IMG/VR virus record: IMGVR_UViG_3300034198_010292
Coordinates: 1-31,781 of that record
DNA from: a virus
Strand: one strand, 5' to 3'
DNA: 31,781 nucleotides
The notes beneath the pieces are model-generated. The model was not told the origin of the DNA. It saw only the letters and a program-made list of their open reading frames with translations, and did no database searches. The stretch's first letter is position 1, and the number at the start of each line of letters is the position of its first letter. Shown piece after piece: positions 20,039 through 30,051 of the stretch. The translations under genes and the position numbers were made by a program.

Positions 20039-20704
20039 TTATTTCCTTATTTGATCTAAAAAATTTAGGAAATCATCATCGATGTCGAGCCATCCAATTT
20101 CTTTTAGGACTGAGAACCATTCTTCATCTACTTTACTAAATCTGTCTCCTTTGCCTTTAAATATAATATCCATTATACCTTCAATACTAAATCCGTATTT
20201 GCCTTCTTCTTTAACTCCTTTGTTCCAAAAATCTTTATCTTCTACTTTAACTTCCATAAACCATGTTCCTACTGGTAGGTCATATCCATAAAATTTTGAC
20301 TTATCGTAGTAACTATCTTCAACGATCCATGATCCAACTATGTAGGCATCTACCATATTCTCACTGTGTTCATCATTGATTACTCCTTGTGGTTTATCTT
20401 TTAAATTTTTATTAAAGATTTCAACCATTTTAGCAATAGTTTCTTTTGTAAAGTAGCCCATATATAAATTACCGTTTTCATCTTTACGTTTAATTTTGAT
20501 GTTCGGTATCATAGCTGGACCAGCAATTATTTGTTTTTCTTCATCTGAGAACATTTGATACTCTATTTCTTTTGAAAAGTATTTACCTTTAAGTTCGATC
20601 GCTGGATTAGCTGTTAGAGCAATTTTAGATAGTGCTCTTTCATCTTCCTCATCAATAATAAATTCAAATACTGGTAGTTGATTCTCGTTGTAAATTTTTT
20701 TCAT
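20039..20704 (-). CDS. Prohead protease, XkdF-type
   Basis: This 221-aa protein contains KDKPQGVINDEHSENMVDAY (about 95-114) with the catalytic-type His, then YIVGSWIVEDSYYDKSKFYG, and LPVGTWFMEVKVEDKDFW followed by KYGFSIEGIMD with the catalytic-type Ser (GFSIEG, about 174-179). These are the signature blocks of the XkdF / Peptidase_S78_2 family, serine proteases that mature phage procapsids by cutting scaffold and capsid N-termini. Its location directly before the scaffold and capsid genes supports this. Confidence 0.85.
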   Translation of the reverse strand: MKKIYNENQLPVFEFIIDEEDERALSKIALTANPAIELKGKYFSKEIEYQMFSDEEKQIIAGPAMIPNIKIKRKDENGNLYMGYFTKETIAKMVEIFNKNLKDKPQGVINDEHSENMVDAYIVGSWIVEDSYYDKSKFYGYDLPVGTWFMEVKVEDKDFWNKGVKEEGKYGFSIEGIMDIIFKGKGDRFSKVDEEWFSVLKEIGWLDIDDDFLNFLDQIRK

Positions 20705-20719
20705 ATTTATTTTTATTTT

Positions 20720-22864
20720 TTAACCTCCAAGGTAACTTCTACTTTCAATAACACCAACTTTGTTTTGAACTGATGTTATGTCACTTTCTAATACATAAAC
20801 TTTCGTTGAACCATAATTCGCAGATGCACCTGTTTGTGCCTTACCTAAACTAATAAATGTTGAAGGTGTAAAGGCGTTTTCCTGACTTGTCGTATCTGTT
20901 GGTCCAGGTGGTGGTGTTGGAACATCTGGTGGTGACCATCCGCCAAATTGTGTTGATGCAATTTTAGCAATTTGAATAGCGCCTGTTGCTGCTGCCAGTG
21001 CGACTGCAATCGGATTGGGTAATGATTTTGTCACTGCCAGTGCTGTATTCACTACTGCTGATGATAATGAAAAGGCTTTATTTATTTTAAATTGTTTTCT
21101 TGCTTCTCTTTCATTTTTTGCTGTTGCTCCTTCAAATAAACTACCTAATACACCAATAGCTTCAGATGCCATTTGTAATTTTGAGGCAAGTGATTCTCTT
21201 TGTGTCTCTTCATCTATTTTAACGTATTTATCAGTTATTTCTTTTAATTCTCTACCTTTAGCTTCTTCAATAATTTTTAATTGTTCTTTATTGTCACCAG
21301 CCATTGTTAATAGTCTAAAATACTTATCATTAACTGCTTGCTCTTCTCTTTGTTGTTCAGTTAATCCAGCTTGAAAATTTTCTTCACTTAATAATTCTAA
21401 CTCGTCTAAATAAGCATTTATACCATCAGCTTCATATTGTCTTGCTTTATCAGCCGCGTCTTTTTCTAACTTTGCTCTTTTATCAACGAATTCTTGTGTT
21501 ATCTGAGTAATCTTAGCTTCACTCGTTTTTTTGATTTCTTCTTCTAATTGAGCTTTTTGTTCTTTCGTTGCTTTTGTATTTTTTAGATCATCTAATTGTC
21601 TTTGAGCTTCAGTTTCTACTTGTTTTTTAGCTCTCGCCTCTTCATTTTGAATAGTTGATATTTGTAAGTCTTCACGTTTTCTTTGTTCAGATAAAATTTG
21701 ATCTGAAAGATCTGTTAGTTTATCTGCAGTATCGTCAGTTGCATCATTTACACTTTTTGAATTCTCTACATATTTTTTACCACTATTAGTTAATCCATCA
21801 ATTTCAACAGACGCTTCTTGTGATTTTAATCCAAGAAATTTTAAAGCATCTGAATTTTCATCTAATGCCTTCTTTTTCTTAACCAATTCTTCACGGGCAT
21901 ATTCAACATTCATTACTGTTATGCCCGCGTAGTTTTCATTATATTTCTTTAAAACGTCATTATAGTTCTTTTGAGCTTCATTAAGTTCTTGTTGCTTTTT
22001 TTGTCTTTTACCAAGAGCGTATTGTATCTTGTCCTCATTAGCCTTTAAATTATATTCTGCTATTTTAAATTTAATATAGTTGTCAACTTCTAAATTGAGT
22101 TGTTTTTGAAAGTCTTTCTCATCTTTTAGATTTTTTAATGTTGTACCATATTGTTTATTAATTTCTTTAATTAAATCTTTTCTTTCTTTTGAATTTTGAT
22201 TAGTACTTTTGAGACGTGCTATAAGTGTTACAAAAGAAACTGATTCTTTTGATATGTAATCTTGTTGTTTTTTTAACTCTTCGTTTAATTTCTTTTGTTC
22301 TTCTGCTGCTTTTTTAGCTTCTTCACTTTCTTCACCCCATTTACTTATTAAATACCCTACAGCTGTTATTAAAAGTCCTATTCCTGATACTGCAAATACT
22401 TTACTTGCTGTTGTCATTGTACCAAATGTGTTAGATACTACTGCTCCTAATGTTTTGAAGGCATCTTTTGCCTCTAATACACCATTTATACCTTGTGTTA
22501 GAGCCATAGCTGACTGCACTTTCAAAAGTGTTTGTTCAAATTCTTTACTATCAACACCCATTAATCCAAGTGCTCCTTGATAGGCTTGAAATCCATTCAA
22601 TACTCCACCAATAGAATTCGATAGTGATTTAAATTTAGCATCTGGATTAAAGGCATCTGTTAATAATTTAGCGTCACCTATTCTATCAGCCAAATCTGCC
22701 GCCTTTCTCGCTGCGTTTGCCGCCTCTACTGATGTAGCACCAAATTGATCTGATAAAGCAGCCACCTCAGCCTGTGCTTGTCTTAATTGTGCCTTTAAAC
22801 TACCTACTGTGTTGATAGCTCCCTCACCATTTATATTTAGTCCTATATTTACATTTGCATCCAT
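20720..22864 (-). CDS. Tape measure protein
   Basis: This 714-aa protein starts MDANVNIGLNINGEGAINTV and continues with Ala-rich helices (about 20-100), a hydrophobic segment VFAVSGIGLLITAVGYLISK (about 158-178), long coiled coils rich in Lys/Glu/Gln (about 180-580), and a hydrophobic C-terminal part (VVNTALAVTKSLPNPIAVAL then AAATGAIQIAKIAS). This is the usual plan of tape measure proteins, which set tail length and enter the host envelope during DNA injection. At about 0.15 nm per residue of helix it would predict a tail near 100 nm. A looser class I element lies 4 bases upstream. The chaperone gene is not adjacent. Confidence 0.85.
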   Translation of the reverse strand: MDANVNIGLNINGEGAINTVGSLKAQLRQAQAEVAALSDQFGATSVEAANAARKAADLADRIGDAKLLTDAFNPDAKFKSLSNSIGGVLNGFQAYQGALGLMGVDSKEFEQTLLKVQSAMALTQGINGVLEAKDAFKTLGAVVSNTFGTMTTASKVFAVSGIGLLITAVGYLISKWGEESEEAKKAAEEQKKLNEELKKQQDYISKESVSFVTLIARLKSTNQNSKERKDLIKEINKQYGTTLKNLKDEKDFQKQLNLEVDNYIKFKIAEYNLKANEDKIQYALGKRQKKQQELNEAQKNYNDVLKKYNENYAGITVMNVEYAREELVKKKKALDENSDALKFLGLKSQEASVEIDGLTNSGKKYVENSKSVNDATDDTADKLTDLSDQILSEQRKREDLQISTIQNEEARAKKQVETEAQRQLDDLKNTKATKEQKAQLEEEIKKTSEAKITQITQEFVDKRAKLEKDAADKARQYEADGINAYLDELELLSEENFQAGLTEQQREEQAVNDKYFRLLTMAGDNKEQLKIIEEAKGRELKEITDKYVKIDEETQRESLASKLQMASEAIGVLGSLFEGATAKNEREARKQFKINKAFSLSSAVVNTALAVTKSLPNPIAVALAAATGAIQIAKIASTQFGGWSPPDVPTPPPGPTDTTSQENAFTPSTFISLGKAQTGASANYGSTKVYVLESDITSVQNKVGVIESRSYLGG

Positions 22865-22868
22865 ATTC

Positions 22869-22896
22869 TATATATATCTTTTATTTCAATTTTACT
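22869..22896 (-). promoter_or_regulatory. Class I-like element before the tape measure gene
   Basis: GATATATATA (22878-22869) is intact with the same distance to the start codon; the upstream box at the fixed 10-base spacing is AGTAAAAT (5 of 8 matches to AGTATTTT). It is a weaker member of the set. Confidence 0.45.
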
Positions 22897-22897
22897 T

Positions 22898-25800
22898 TTA
22901 ATTTCCTTTTATCAGTTCATATTCTATATTCCAAACAATAGTCGTGGCTGCTTCTCCTGTTACTGTTAGATATAATTGGTTGGATGAAATTCCTAATGAA
23001 GTTGTTGCTGTTGTAAAATCAGTTATTTCTATTGGTGTCTCTGACCCTATTAAAGTTAATGTACCTGAGTAAACTCTATATACAGCTTTCAAATTACTAA
23101 AATAAGATTTTGTTGACGACTGACCGAGAACTCTAACTTGAACATATAACGTCTTACCAGTTGGTGTTGTGAATGGACCGTAACTTGCTGGAACTGCTGT
23201 AGTCGTTGTGTGAGTTTCTGAATAAATTACAGTTGTCATACTCGGATTAAAATAACTATAAACAGTATCAGTTAAGGTTAATAATGAATTATTTGCGTAC
23301 ATACCAACTACTTGGTTATCACCATCAACTCCAATCGTATAAGTATTTGAGTGGTCACTTAATTCTACTCTATCTGGACCAGCCACTAAACTATTCACAC
23401 TTATAAATTGTCCGTCTTGTCCAGTTAATGTTGTTAAACCACCTATACCTGATAAATCTTGAATGTTTCCTGTTACTTGACTAATACAATATAATCCTGA
23501 GAATGATGTAGATTGTTTTGTCACACTGAAGTCGAACCAATATGTTGTACCTGGTGTTAATGATAGTATTTCATCCAATGCTAATGTTCCTGGATATGAG
23601 GCCGGTGTTATACTTTTTAATACCGTTCCAGTAGCAGCTGAACCAGCAGTTGGTGCTGTTCCTGTTCCATATCTTACTTTATAATTACTTATGTATGTAA
23701 ACCATCCATTAAAAACTATTCTGTTTGGATCTGAACTTGGTGTGTATGTGAATGCGAACCCACACATTACTTCTGTTGCTACCGTTGGTGCGTATCCAGT
23801 TAAGTTAGAATATGTATCGTATTTTACAGGTGTTGTGTTTGCGGCAATAGCTGGGTCTAAAATATATGTATCTGATGTTGTTGCGTATTGGTTATTTCCT
23901 ATAATTGTTACATTTGTTAATCCATCAGGTACAGTATTTCCATTACCACTTATTGAAATTGAACTTGTGTTATTTCCTACCGTATTGTTTTCACCATAAA
24001 CTTGTATATTAGATACAGAGACACCTATTGTATTATTGTCACCAGATATTAAAAGTGATTTTGTCTCATTAGTTGAGGCATCAATTGATGAAATTGTAAT
24101 TCCAATTGAATTGTTATCACCAAAAGCTACTACACTTTTTGTATTATATCCAATACTACTGTTGTCACCTAATATCATGTTTGATCTTGTATCAGATGTT
24201 ATAAATGAATTGTCACCAACTAATACTGAACCAATAGATTGTGATGTTGAGTTGTCACCAAGTACTAAATTTGTTTTACCTGTTGATGAAATACCGTCTC
24301 CTGATAAAATGTTATTTCTACCAGTGTCTATTATTCCTAATCCACTTTTTATAGAATTCGATAGTGTGTCTTTGAGTTTTTTCTTATCTACTTTGCCACC
24401 TTTTTTACCAGCAATCGGAACTGTTATATCTTTTATCTTCTGTAATTTTACAGTTGATGTTGTATTCAGTCCTGGATTAAATTTTGATATACTTAATACA
24501 CGATAGTATTGTTTGTTGCCTTTTATTTCTAATAAAATCTTTTTATTAAATTTAAAATTATAAATATCATTTGAATTTAAAAACATTTCACATGTAATAA
24601 TCTTACTGTTACTATCATTAAATTCTTCAAATTGTGTTCTCCAATAATCTTCAATCAAATTATTATTAGTCATTTGACCAGTCCATCCGTATAAACCATC
24701 TGTTAGACCAAAATTTATATCAATTTGTGGGTCGAATGGATTGTCTAAATGTCCAGCGTAAGGTATGTGAGACCAGAGAGCTCCTTCAAATAAATAAGCA
24801 TCATCATTCTCTAATTGTAATAAACCAGATTCACATCTTAAAAGTATTCTTATGTTTGCTGCTGTTTTTGAGAATACACCATTATTTAATTTACCTATTT
24901 TAGGTATCGGAAATTTATTAAAACCAGTTAATGATACAAGTGGTGTTGGACTGAAAACTAATTCAATCTTTTTCTCACCATTAATGAAGTCGTTATCTAA
25001 TTCTTCTTTATATTGTCCATATATTTTATTTGTGACTTGTGTATAATCAGTATTATAGTAGTCGCCATCTGATTTATATGTAGCCAGTGTTGTTCTGTAT
25101 TGTGTATTAGATAATATTTCTTCTTCTATTGGATTGTTTAAATCTAATTTGTCTGTCCATTCTTCAATTACACCAGCTTTATAGTAATCATTTCTTGGTT
25201 CTATATTTAATTGTTTTGGATAGTCTCTGTCTGGTTCAACATATAGATTAAACATTTTTACAATAGATGTTATAAAATCTTTTTGTTTTATATTGTCCGG
25301 CAATACTTTATTCATATCTACCAACATTGGTAGGTCTATTGTAGTTGATACACCAGGTGCTTGTCCATATAAATTACTGAATATATCTGTTCTAATATCA
25401 TTTCCAAAATAAGAGGCAGTTCCAAGTGTCAATGCAGTTGTTGGATATGAACCAAGTCCTTGCCAGAAGAAGATTTTACAGAATACTTTCTCATTCGGAT
25501 ATATTGGTGCTGTTGCCGTATTCGGTCCGCCGTCTAAATAGTTTGTGAATCCATTAATTTGATATCTAATATACGTCATCGATGGATCAGTAAAATCAAT
25601 GTTACCTGTCCAACCTAAACTTTGAATTGTTCCAAGTGTTAAATTGACCCAGTTTGGTATTCCTCCACATTTTATAAAGTTTTCACCTCCTACTACGCCA
25701 GTCACTGGGTCAGCTGTTCTCAATATACCAAGATATACGTCACCAACTGCTGCTGGTACAACAAAGTCTAAATTAAAATAAAATCTTTGTTCCATTGTGA

Positions 25801-26731
25801 CGCTATATGTTACGCCTTCCCAGATAAATGTTGAATTGTTTGTCCATTCACCTGTTGTTGTGTCCCAAGAACCTTGTGGATCATAATATGGAGAACTTTC
25901 ATTAGGAAATTTTAATACTGTTTCAAATATACCTGATGTTGTTGCTGTATAATTTACTGATCCAGTCATACCTACTTTGAATGAATAGGACGGAACTGAT
26001 AATGATTGTTCTAATTTTTCTTTTGTAAATGGAACTATCAATCTTTTGAAAAAATCTGTATTTAAAAAGTTTGAATTATATGTAAAACCAGCTTCTCTAA
26101 AAATTTGGTCCCATATATTTTTAACATAGATAGACGGCATGTAATTATAATAAGCTACTGAATATGTTCCATATCTTCCCATACCAGCTGCCGTATAATC
26201 ATATCCATAATCAATCATTGGGTAGTAGTATCCAAGTGTTTCAGATGAACCACTCCATGAATTAATTACCGTATCTTTATTATAAATATGTAGTAGGCCA
26301 TCAAAATTTAATTCATTAATATATTTTTCAGCCATTTCTTTAAAGAAGTCATCATTGTCTGAATAAACTACTACTTGTACATCTTCTTTATTCATTATAT
26401 CTTCGTATGATGAATTAACGATTTGTAGTGTTCCTGTGATTACTGGTATTGTATCAACCATAATTACACAATTAACCTTTTTATTCGGATTTATTAATGA
26501 GCTGATAGCTGGGTTTGTTATGTCACCAAGTACTTTTCTATTTAATTTTGTTAGTGGTAGATTTATTGTCTTTGAGAATGAACTTCTTCTTTGATCTATT
26601 TCATTTATATCTGATATTTGAAATTGTAAAGCAATTGGATCATATGTATCCAGTGCTTGCCATCCACCATCTATTGATGTAGTTGTTGATGTTTCCGGTA
26701 TTTGAACTAATATGTCGTATCTATTTGTCAT
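22898..26731 (-). CDS. Large tail-tip protein with adhesin-like beta-roll
   Basis: This 1,277-aa protein opens with YDPIALQFQISDINEIDQRR then SSFSKTINLPLTKLNRKVLG (about 30-70), a block I know from tail proteins of Bacteroidota phages, probably a baseplate or hub-type domain. The middle (about 100-780) is rich in aromatic and Gly residues. Residues about 806-950 form at least eight short repeats of the type LGDNS...VLVGDNS...SGDNNTIG, resembling the left-handed beta-roll of trimeric adhesin heads. The C-terminal part (950-1277) is beta-rich and could bind the host. It starts 4 bases after the 528-aa tail gene and precedes the tape measure gene. Confidence 0.75.
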   Translation of the reverse strand: MTNRYDILVQIPETSTTTSIDGGWQALDTYDPIALQFQISDINEIDQRRSSFSKTINLPLTKLNRKVLGDITNPAISSLINPNKKVNCVIMVDTIPVITGTLQIVNSSYEDIMNKEDVQVVVYSDNDDFFKEMAEKYINELNFDGLLHIYNKDTVINSWSGSSETLGYYYPMIDYGYDYTAAGMGRYGTYSVAYYNYMPSIYVKNIWDQIFREAGFTYNSNFLNTDFFKRLIVPFTKEKLEQSLSVPSYSFKVGMTGSVNYTATTSGIFETVLKFPNESSPYYDPQGSWDTTTGEWTNNSTFIWEGVTYSVTMEQRFYFNLDFVVPAAVGDVYLGILRTADPVTGVVGGENFIKCGGIPNWVNLTLGTIQSLGWTGNIDFTDPSMTYIRYQINGFTNYLDGGPNTATAPIYPNEKVFCKIFFWQGLGSYPTTALTLGTASYFGNDIRTDIFSNLYGQAPGVSTTIDLPMLVDMNKVLPDNIKQKDFITSIVKMFNLYVEPDRDYPKQLNIEPRNDYYKAGVIEEWTDKLDLNNPIEEEILSNTQYRTTLATYKSDGDYYNTDYTQVTNKIYGQYKEELDNDFINGEKKIELVFSPTPLVSLTGFNKFPIPKIGKLNNGVFSKTAANIRILLRCESGLLQLENDDAYLFEGALWSHIPYAGHLDNPFDPQIDINFGLTDGLYGWTGQMTNNNLIEDYWRTQFEEFNDSNSKIITCEMFLNSNDIYNFKFNKKILLEIKGNKQYYRVLSISKFNPGLNTTSTVKLQKIKDITVPIAGKKGGKVDKKKLKDTLSNSIKSGLGIIDTGRNNILSGDGISSTGKTNLVLGDNSTSQSIGSVLVGDNSFITSDTRSNMILGDNSSIGYNTKSVVAFGDNNSIGITISSIDASTNETKSLLISGDNNTIGVSVSNIQVYGENNTVGNNTSSISISGNGNTVPDGLTNVTIIGNNQYATTSDTYILDPAIAANTTPVKYDTYSNLTGYAPTVATEVMCGFAFTYTPSSDPNRIVFNGWFTYISNYKVRYGTGTAPTAGSAATGTVLKSITPASYPGTLALDEILSLTPGTTYWFDFSVTKQSTSFSGLYCISQVTGNIQDLSGIGGLTTLTGQDGQFISVNSLVAGPDRVELSDHSNTYTIGVDGDNQVVGMYANNSLLTLTDTVYSYFNPSMTTVIYSETHTTTTAVPASYGPFTTPTGKTLYVQVRVLGQSSTKSYFSNLKAVYRVYSGTLTLIGSETPIEITDFTTATTSLGISSNQLYLTVTGEAATTIVWNIEYELIKGN

Positions 26732-26735
26732 TTAT

Positions 26736-28322
26736 TTATTGATTTTGTGTTGATATTCCATAAGCCATTGTTGCATCAAAGGATATACAGAATAGTCTGT
26801 CTTTTAAATTTGTTTTTATTTCATAGGAACTTGTGTCTATTATAAGTGGTATCAATTCAAATTCACCAGTTTCCCAGGCATCTGTATTTGGCCATACTCC
26901 AGTTTTCTTTCTAAAAATATAAACTTCTGGTGAGTAGATTAATTCTTTTAAATATTTACTTTGTTCCTCGTCTATCCAATCTGATGATAAATATATTGAC
27001 TCACTCACTTGTTGTGATAGAATTGTTGTTCCTCTTTGTTCTACTTTATAGTCCCACGGTAGAGTTTTTTCAAATGTTTTTCTATCTATATTATATGTGT
27101 CTCGTGATATATAATTAAAGTTCCAGAAGTCAAATGCTCCTAAGTTATTTAAAAAATATATTCTGTAGTTTTCATATGGACTACAATTACATACGATTGT
27201 GTAGGCTCTCCATTCATATCCATCTTTATACCTTACATAATAATTTTTCGTATTTGAGTTTATAATTGGTGATCCGTAGGCTCTGTTTATTTGTGCCGGT
27301 CCTGCGCCAGCAATATACATACACGAGTAGGCTGGGTATGATCCAGTTGCTGATAGTGCGTATGTTGTTCCCACTCCATTTTTATCTAATACTCTCACTT
27401 CTAATCCATTTAGTATTGAACCAGGTCCTTCATTTTTATTTGTAATCCAACTTAAACTCTCATATTGGTCTGGTCCGTAATAGTTAGCCGCTGTCGCACC
27501 TGTTCCATAATCATCTAAACAGAATACAGGTTTCATACTTCGGTATGATAAAGTTTCTGCTGATTGTGTTGCTACAACTCCTACACTATAATTATAATTT
27601 TTATAGTTACTTAAAAATCTATTATCTTTCCAGTACTTTTGAAATGAATTATAGTATTCGCTTCTATCTGTATATTGTCTTGATCCGTTCCAAGCCACAT
27701 TTACATAATCAGCACAATCTTTTGTTGAATAAGAGATTACATTTGTTATTGTTCCACCTTCATTTGAAGTTACTGCATCAAATGTTTTATCTACTACTAT
27801 TAAATATGGATTCGGAACTGATGTTATTGAGGCTGTCCCATTATATTGTGGATTTAAAAATGGATCGTTCATTAATACAGTTATCAAATCACCTGCTCCG
27901 AATCCGTGTGGTGTTGAAAATGTGAATCCAAGTGAGCCGGCTCCCACATATTGTGTGTCACTAAATGTTTTTCCTGGATTGTATTCTTCTACTGCACATA
28001 TTGAATAAGTACAATAAGAATTTGAAGCCAGTGTCCATGGTGCTATTGGTGCTGTTGGTTGTAAATCATACGATATATAACTTTTTAATATATCACTCAG
28101 TGCTATTTGTCCTTTACCTGTTGCTGGTGTTGGTGGTACTTTATATGTATAAGTCAATCCACCAACACTTACAAGAAAATTAAATTTAAAATTCTCTTTT
28201 GCTGCGTTTGTACTACCCCATATCCAATAAATAGCTGTATTTTGTGGACCATATACTGGTTGTGGATCACTGATGTCTCCACCTCCTTCTGTTGTTGGTC
28301 CCCAGTTTAAAGTTAATGCCAT
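26736..28322 (-). CDS. Tail protein, 528 aa (distal-tail-like position)
   Basis: MALTLNWGPTTEGGGDISDP starts a beta-rich protein with blocks such as SVGGLTYTYKVPPTPATGKG and LSDILKSYISYDLQPTAP, and a C-terminal region EKTLPWDYKVEQRGTTILSQ. I associate this kind of sequence with Bacteroidota phage tail genes next to the 1,277-aa type, but not with a defined function. It lies after the neck gene by 3 bases, so the pair forms a tail-tip cassette. A distal tail or hub role is inferred. Confidence 0.6.
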   Translation of the reverse strand: MALTLNWGPTTEGGGDISDPQPVYGPQNTAIYWIWGSTNAAKENFKFNFLVSVGGLTYTYKVPPTPATGKGQIALSDILKSYISYDLQPTAPIAPWTLASNSYCTYSICAVEEYNPGKTFSDTQYVGAGSLGFTFSTPHGFGAGDLITVLMNDPFLNPQYNGTASITSVPNPYLIVVDKTFDAVTSNEGGTITNVISYSTKDCADYVNVAWNGSRQYTDRSEYYNSFQKYWKDNRFLSNYKNYNYSVGVVATQSAETLSYRSMKPVFCLDDYGTGATAANYYGPDQYESLSWITNKNEGPGSILNGLEVRVLDKNGVGTTYALSATGSYPAYSCMYIAGAGPAQINRAYGSPIINSNTKNYYVRYKDGYEWRAYTIVCNCSPYENYRIYFLNNLGAFDFWNFNYISRDTYNIDRKTFEKTLPWDYKVEQRGTTILSQQVSESIYLSSDWIDEEQSKYLKELIYSPEVYIFRKKTGVWPNTDAWETGEFELIPLIIDTSSYEIKTNLKDRLFCISFDATMAYGISTQNQ

Positions 28323-28325
28323 ATC

Positions 28326-28697
28326 TTATTTTTTTATTATATAACTACTTGCGAATGAACCAAGTTGTTTATCAAATTTTTCTATTTCGGTGATTATTTC
28401 AATTTTAGCAATCTTTGAAATTAAATCTTTTTCTAAATCTTCAAATTTTTTACTCTTCAATGTATCTTTTGTGATGTTATAGGCTTTTATATATTTAGTT
28501 CCATCATCTAAAAATTTATAGTAATAAACTGCTCCAAGTTTTATTTTAATTTTACCTTTTTCTAAAACGAACTCAGTTGATATACTTCGTATCATTGTTC
28601 CAGTCTTAATCAACTTTTTAATTCTAATTTCTTCTCTGATTAGATTTTTAAACTTTACATTTGCTCGTCTGATTTCACTTACTATTTTAGAGTTCAT
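28326..28697 (-). CDS. HK97 gp10-like neck / tail completion protein
   Basis: ATG 28697 (MNSKIVSEIRRANVKFKNLI) is preferred to an in-frame ATG at 28703, which lies inside the class I element. In 123 aa it has an N-terminal helix, then KLIKTGTMIRSISTEFVLEK and KLGAVYYYKFLDDGTKYIKA, the sequence flow (T/SGxL/M..S...YYxxLDxGTK) of gp10-like proteins that sit at the head-tail joint. The C-terminal half is helical and basic. The call rests on this pattern and the tail context. Confidence 0.62.
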   Translation of the reverse strand: MNSKIVSEIRRANVKFKNLIREEIRIKKLIKTGTMIRSISTEFVLEKGKIKIKLGAVYYYKFLDDGTKYIKAYNITKDTLKSKKFEDLEKDLISKIAKIEIITEIEKFDKQLGSFASSYIIKK

Positions 28698-28700
28698 ATA

Positions 28701-28728
28701 CATATATATCTTTTTTATCTAAAATACT
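28701..28728 (-). promoter_or_regulatory. Class I phage promoter-like element before the neck gene
   Basis: On the minus strand this is AGTATTTT (28728-28721), 10 bases, GATATATATG (28710-28701), 3 bases before ATG 28697. The upstream box overlaps the stop codon of the ATP-grasp gene. Confidence 0.62.
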
Positions 28729-29999
28729 TAAAAATTAAAGCCAAACATTTCAGCAGCATCATTTACAACTTTCATACCTTTTACAAAAGCACCTTCGTCA
28801 TAATATACATCGTAGCCTTCAATCTTTTTAGCAATATTTAAACAGTCTGATATAATTTGTTCTAAATTGTCACCAACACATACTACTGATCCAATTTCAC
28901 CCATTTCAAATCCAGTATATTTCCAGGGTATAATATAATACTCTCCGTCTTTAATGAATGAACCTTTCAATTTTATATTGTCTTTATATTCTTTCGGGAA
29001 TGTTATAGGTAGATAGTTCTCATTCACCATATTTGATTTTAAAATAAGTTCTACTCCATATTTACCATTAAATTGTGGTTCAATTAATTTATTATTTACG
29101 GCTCCAAATAGTATTTCATCCCAGTTGTTTATCATTTCAAGATAAGTATTTGATGGAGGTGATCCAAGTCTCATACACGGGTCTGTATAGTAATATGTTC
29201 CATTCTCTGTGCATCTTATTTCTGTTGAATAAAAGCCATTATGTTTATATTTATTCAATATTTTACTGAATCTTTCATTTACATACTTAACCGGTGTTGG
29301 TAGATTTTTATATTCTGTTTGTTTTCCTATGTAGCAGTTATTCTTTACCTCAAATCCGAATACACAGTTGTCTGTAAATTGTCCATTCATAGTCCATCCA
29401 TCAAATCCAGTTTCACATACTGACGGTATCGGATCCTCAATGATAAACTCAAGTTCATTTTGTAGTGGTCCTAATGTGTATATCATTTGATTTAAGAGAC
29501 TTTCTGAATGTTTCCAGTCTATGTGATGGAACGTCTCTCCTTCACCTCTGTAATACGATATTTTTACCCATTTATCTTTCTTATCTTTTAAATATTCTTT
29601 TAGATTTGATACTCCTGTGATATAATCTGTTGGTGCTACTGGTAGAACTGCACTTTTTAGTTCTTGTTTGAATAGTTTTCTGTTGTTTTCTAATTCTTCA
29701 CCTGGTGTTCCACCAAAAACTAACTTACCCATCTTTCTGAGTGCCTCACCCCAGTCATTAAAATAAATATCAACGAATATGATTACATCAAATAAGTCTA
29801 ATTTGTTCCAGAATTCATTTAAAACTATAATTTCTTTGTAACCTTTCCCTGGTGTTTCTAAACTTAATCTTGGGAAAGGATTTTGCACAACTGAGTAGTA
29901 ATATGTTTTATAGAAAAACTTACTTAATGATAATGCCGCTGGCAAATAAGTCGATCCGACATTATCTACTATACATACATTTAATTTTTTACCTATCAT
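28728..29999 (-). CDS. PurD-like ATP-grasp ligase, phage type
   Basis: This 423-aa protein has an N-terminal Rossmann-like half (KKLNVCIVDNVGSTYLPAAL to about 95) followed by an ATP-grasp core: GGTPGEELENNRKLFKQELK (96-115), a lysine in KWVKIS (about 143-148), YRGEGETF (150-157), an acidic hinge IIEDPIPSVCETGFDGW (186-202) and metal-binding strands TEIR (259-262) and DPCMRLGSPPS (273-283). It resembles PurD-like ATP-grasp proteins found in environmental phage genomes. Family chemistry: an acyl-phosphate is made with ATP and joined to an amine or other nucleophile. Placement between the fibre/HAD genes and the tail genes suggests modification of a virion protein or small molecule rather than purine synthesis. 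Confidence 0.72.
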   Translation of the reverse strand: MIGKKLNVCIVDNVGSTYLPAALSLSKFFYKTYYYSVVQNPFPRLSLETPGKGYKEIIVLNEFWNKLDLFDVIIFVDIYFNDWGEALRKMGKLVFGGTPGEELENNRKLFKQELKSAVLPVAPTDYITGVSNLKEYLKDKKDKWVKISYYRGEGETFHHIDWKHSESLLNQMIYTLGPLQNELEFIIEDPIPSVCETGFDGWTMNGQFTDNCVFGFEVKNNCYIGKQTEYKNLPTPVKYVNERFSKILNKYKHNGFYSTEIRCTENGTYYYTDPCMRLGSPPSNTYLEMINNWDEILFGAVNNKLIEPQFNGKYGVELILKSNMVNENYLPITFPKEYKDNIKLKGSFIKDGEYYIIPWKYTGFEMGEIGSVVCVGDNLEQIISDCLNIAKKIEGYDVYYDEGAFVKGMKVVNDAAEMFGFNF

Positions 30000-30051
30000 T
30001 CTTTTTCTTATTTTTTAAAAACATTCAACATCATGATACAAACAGACACAT

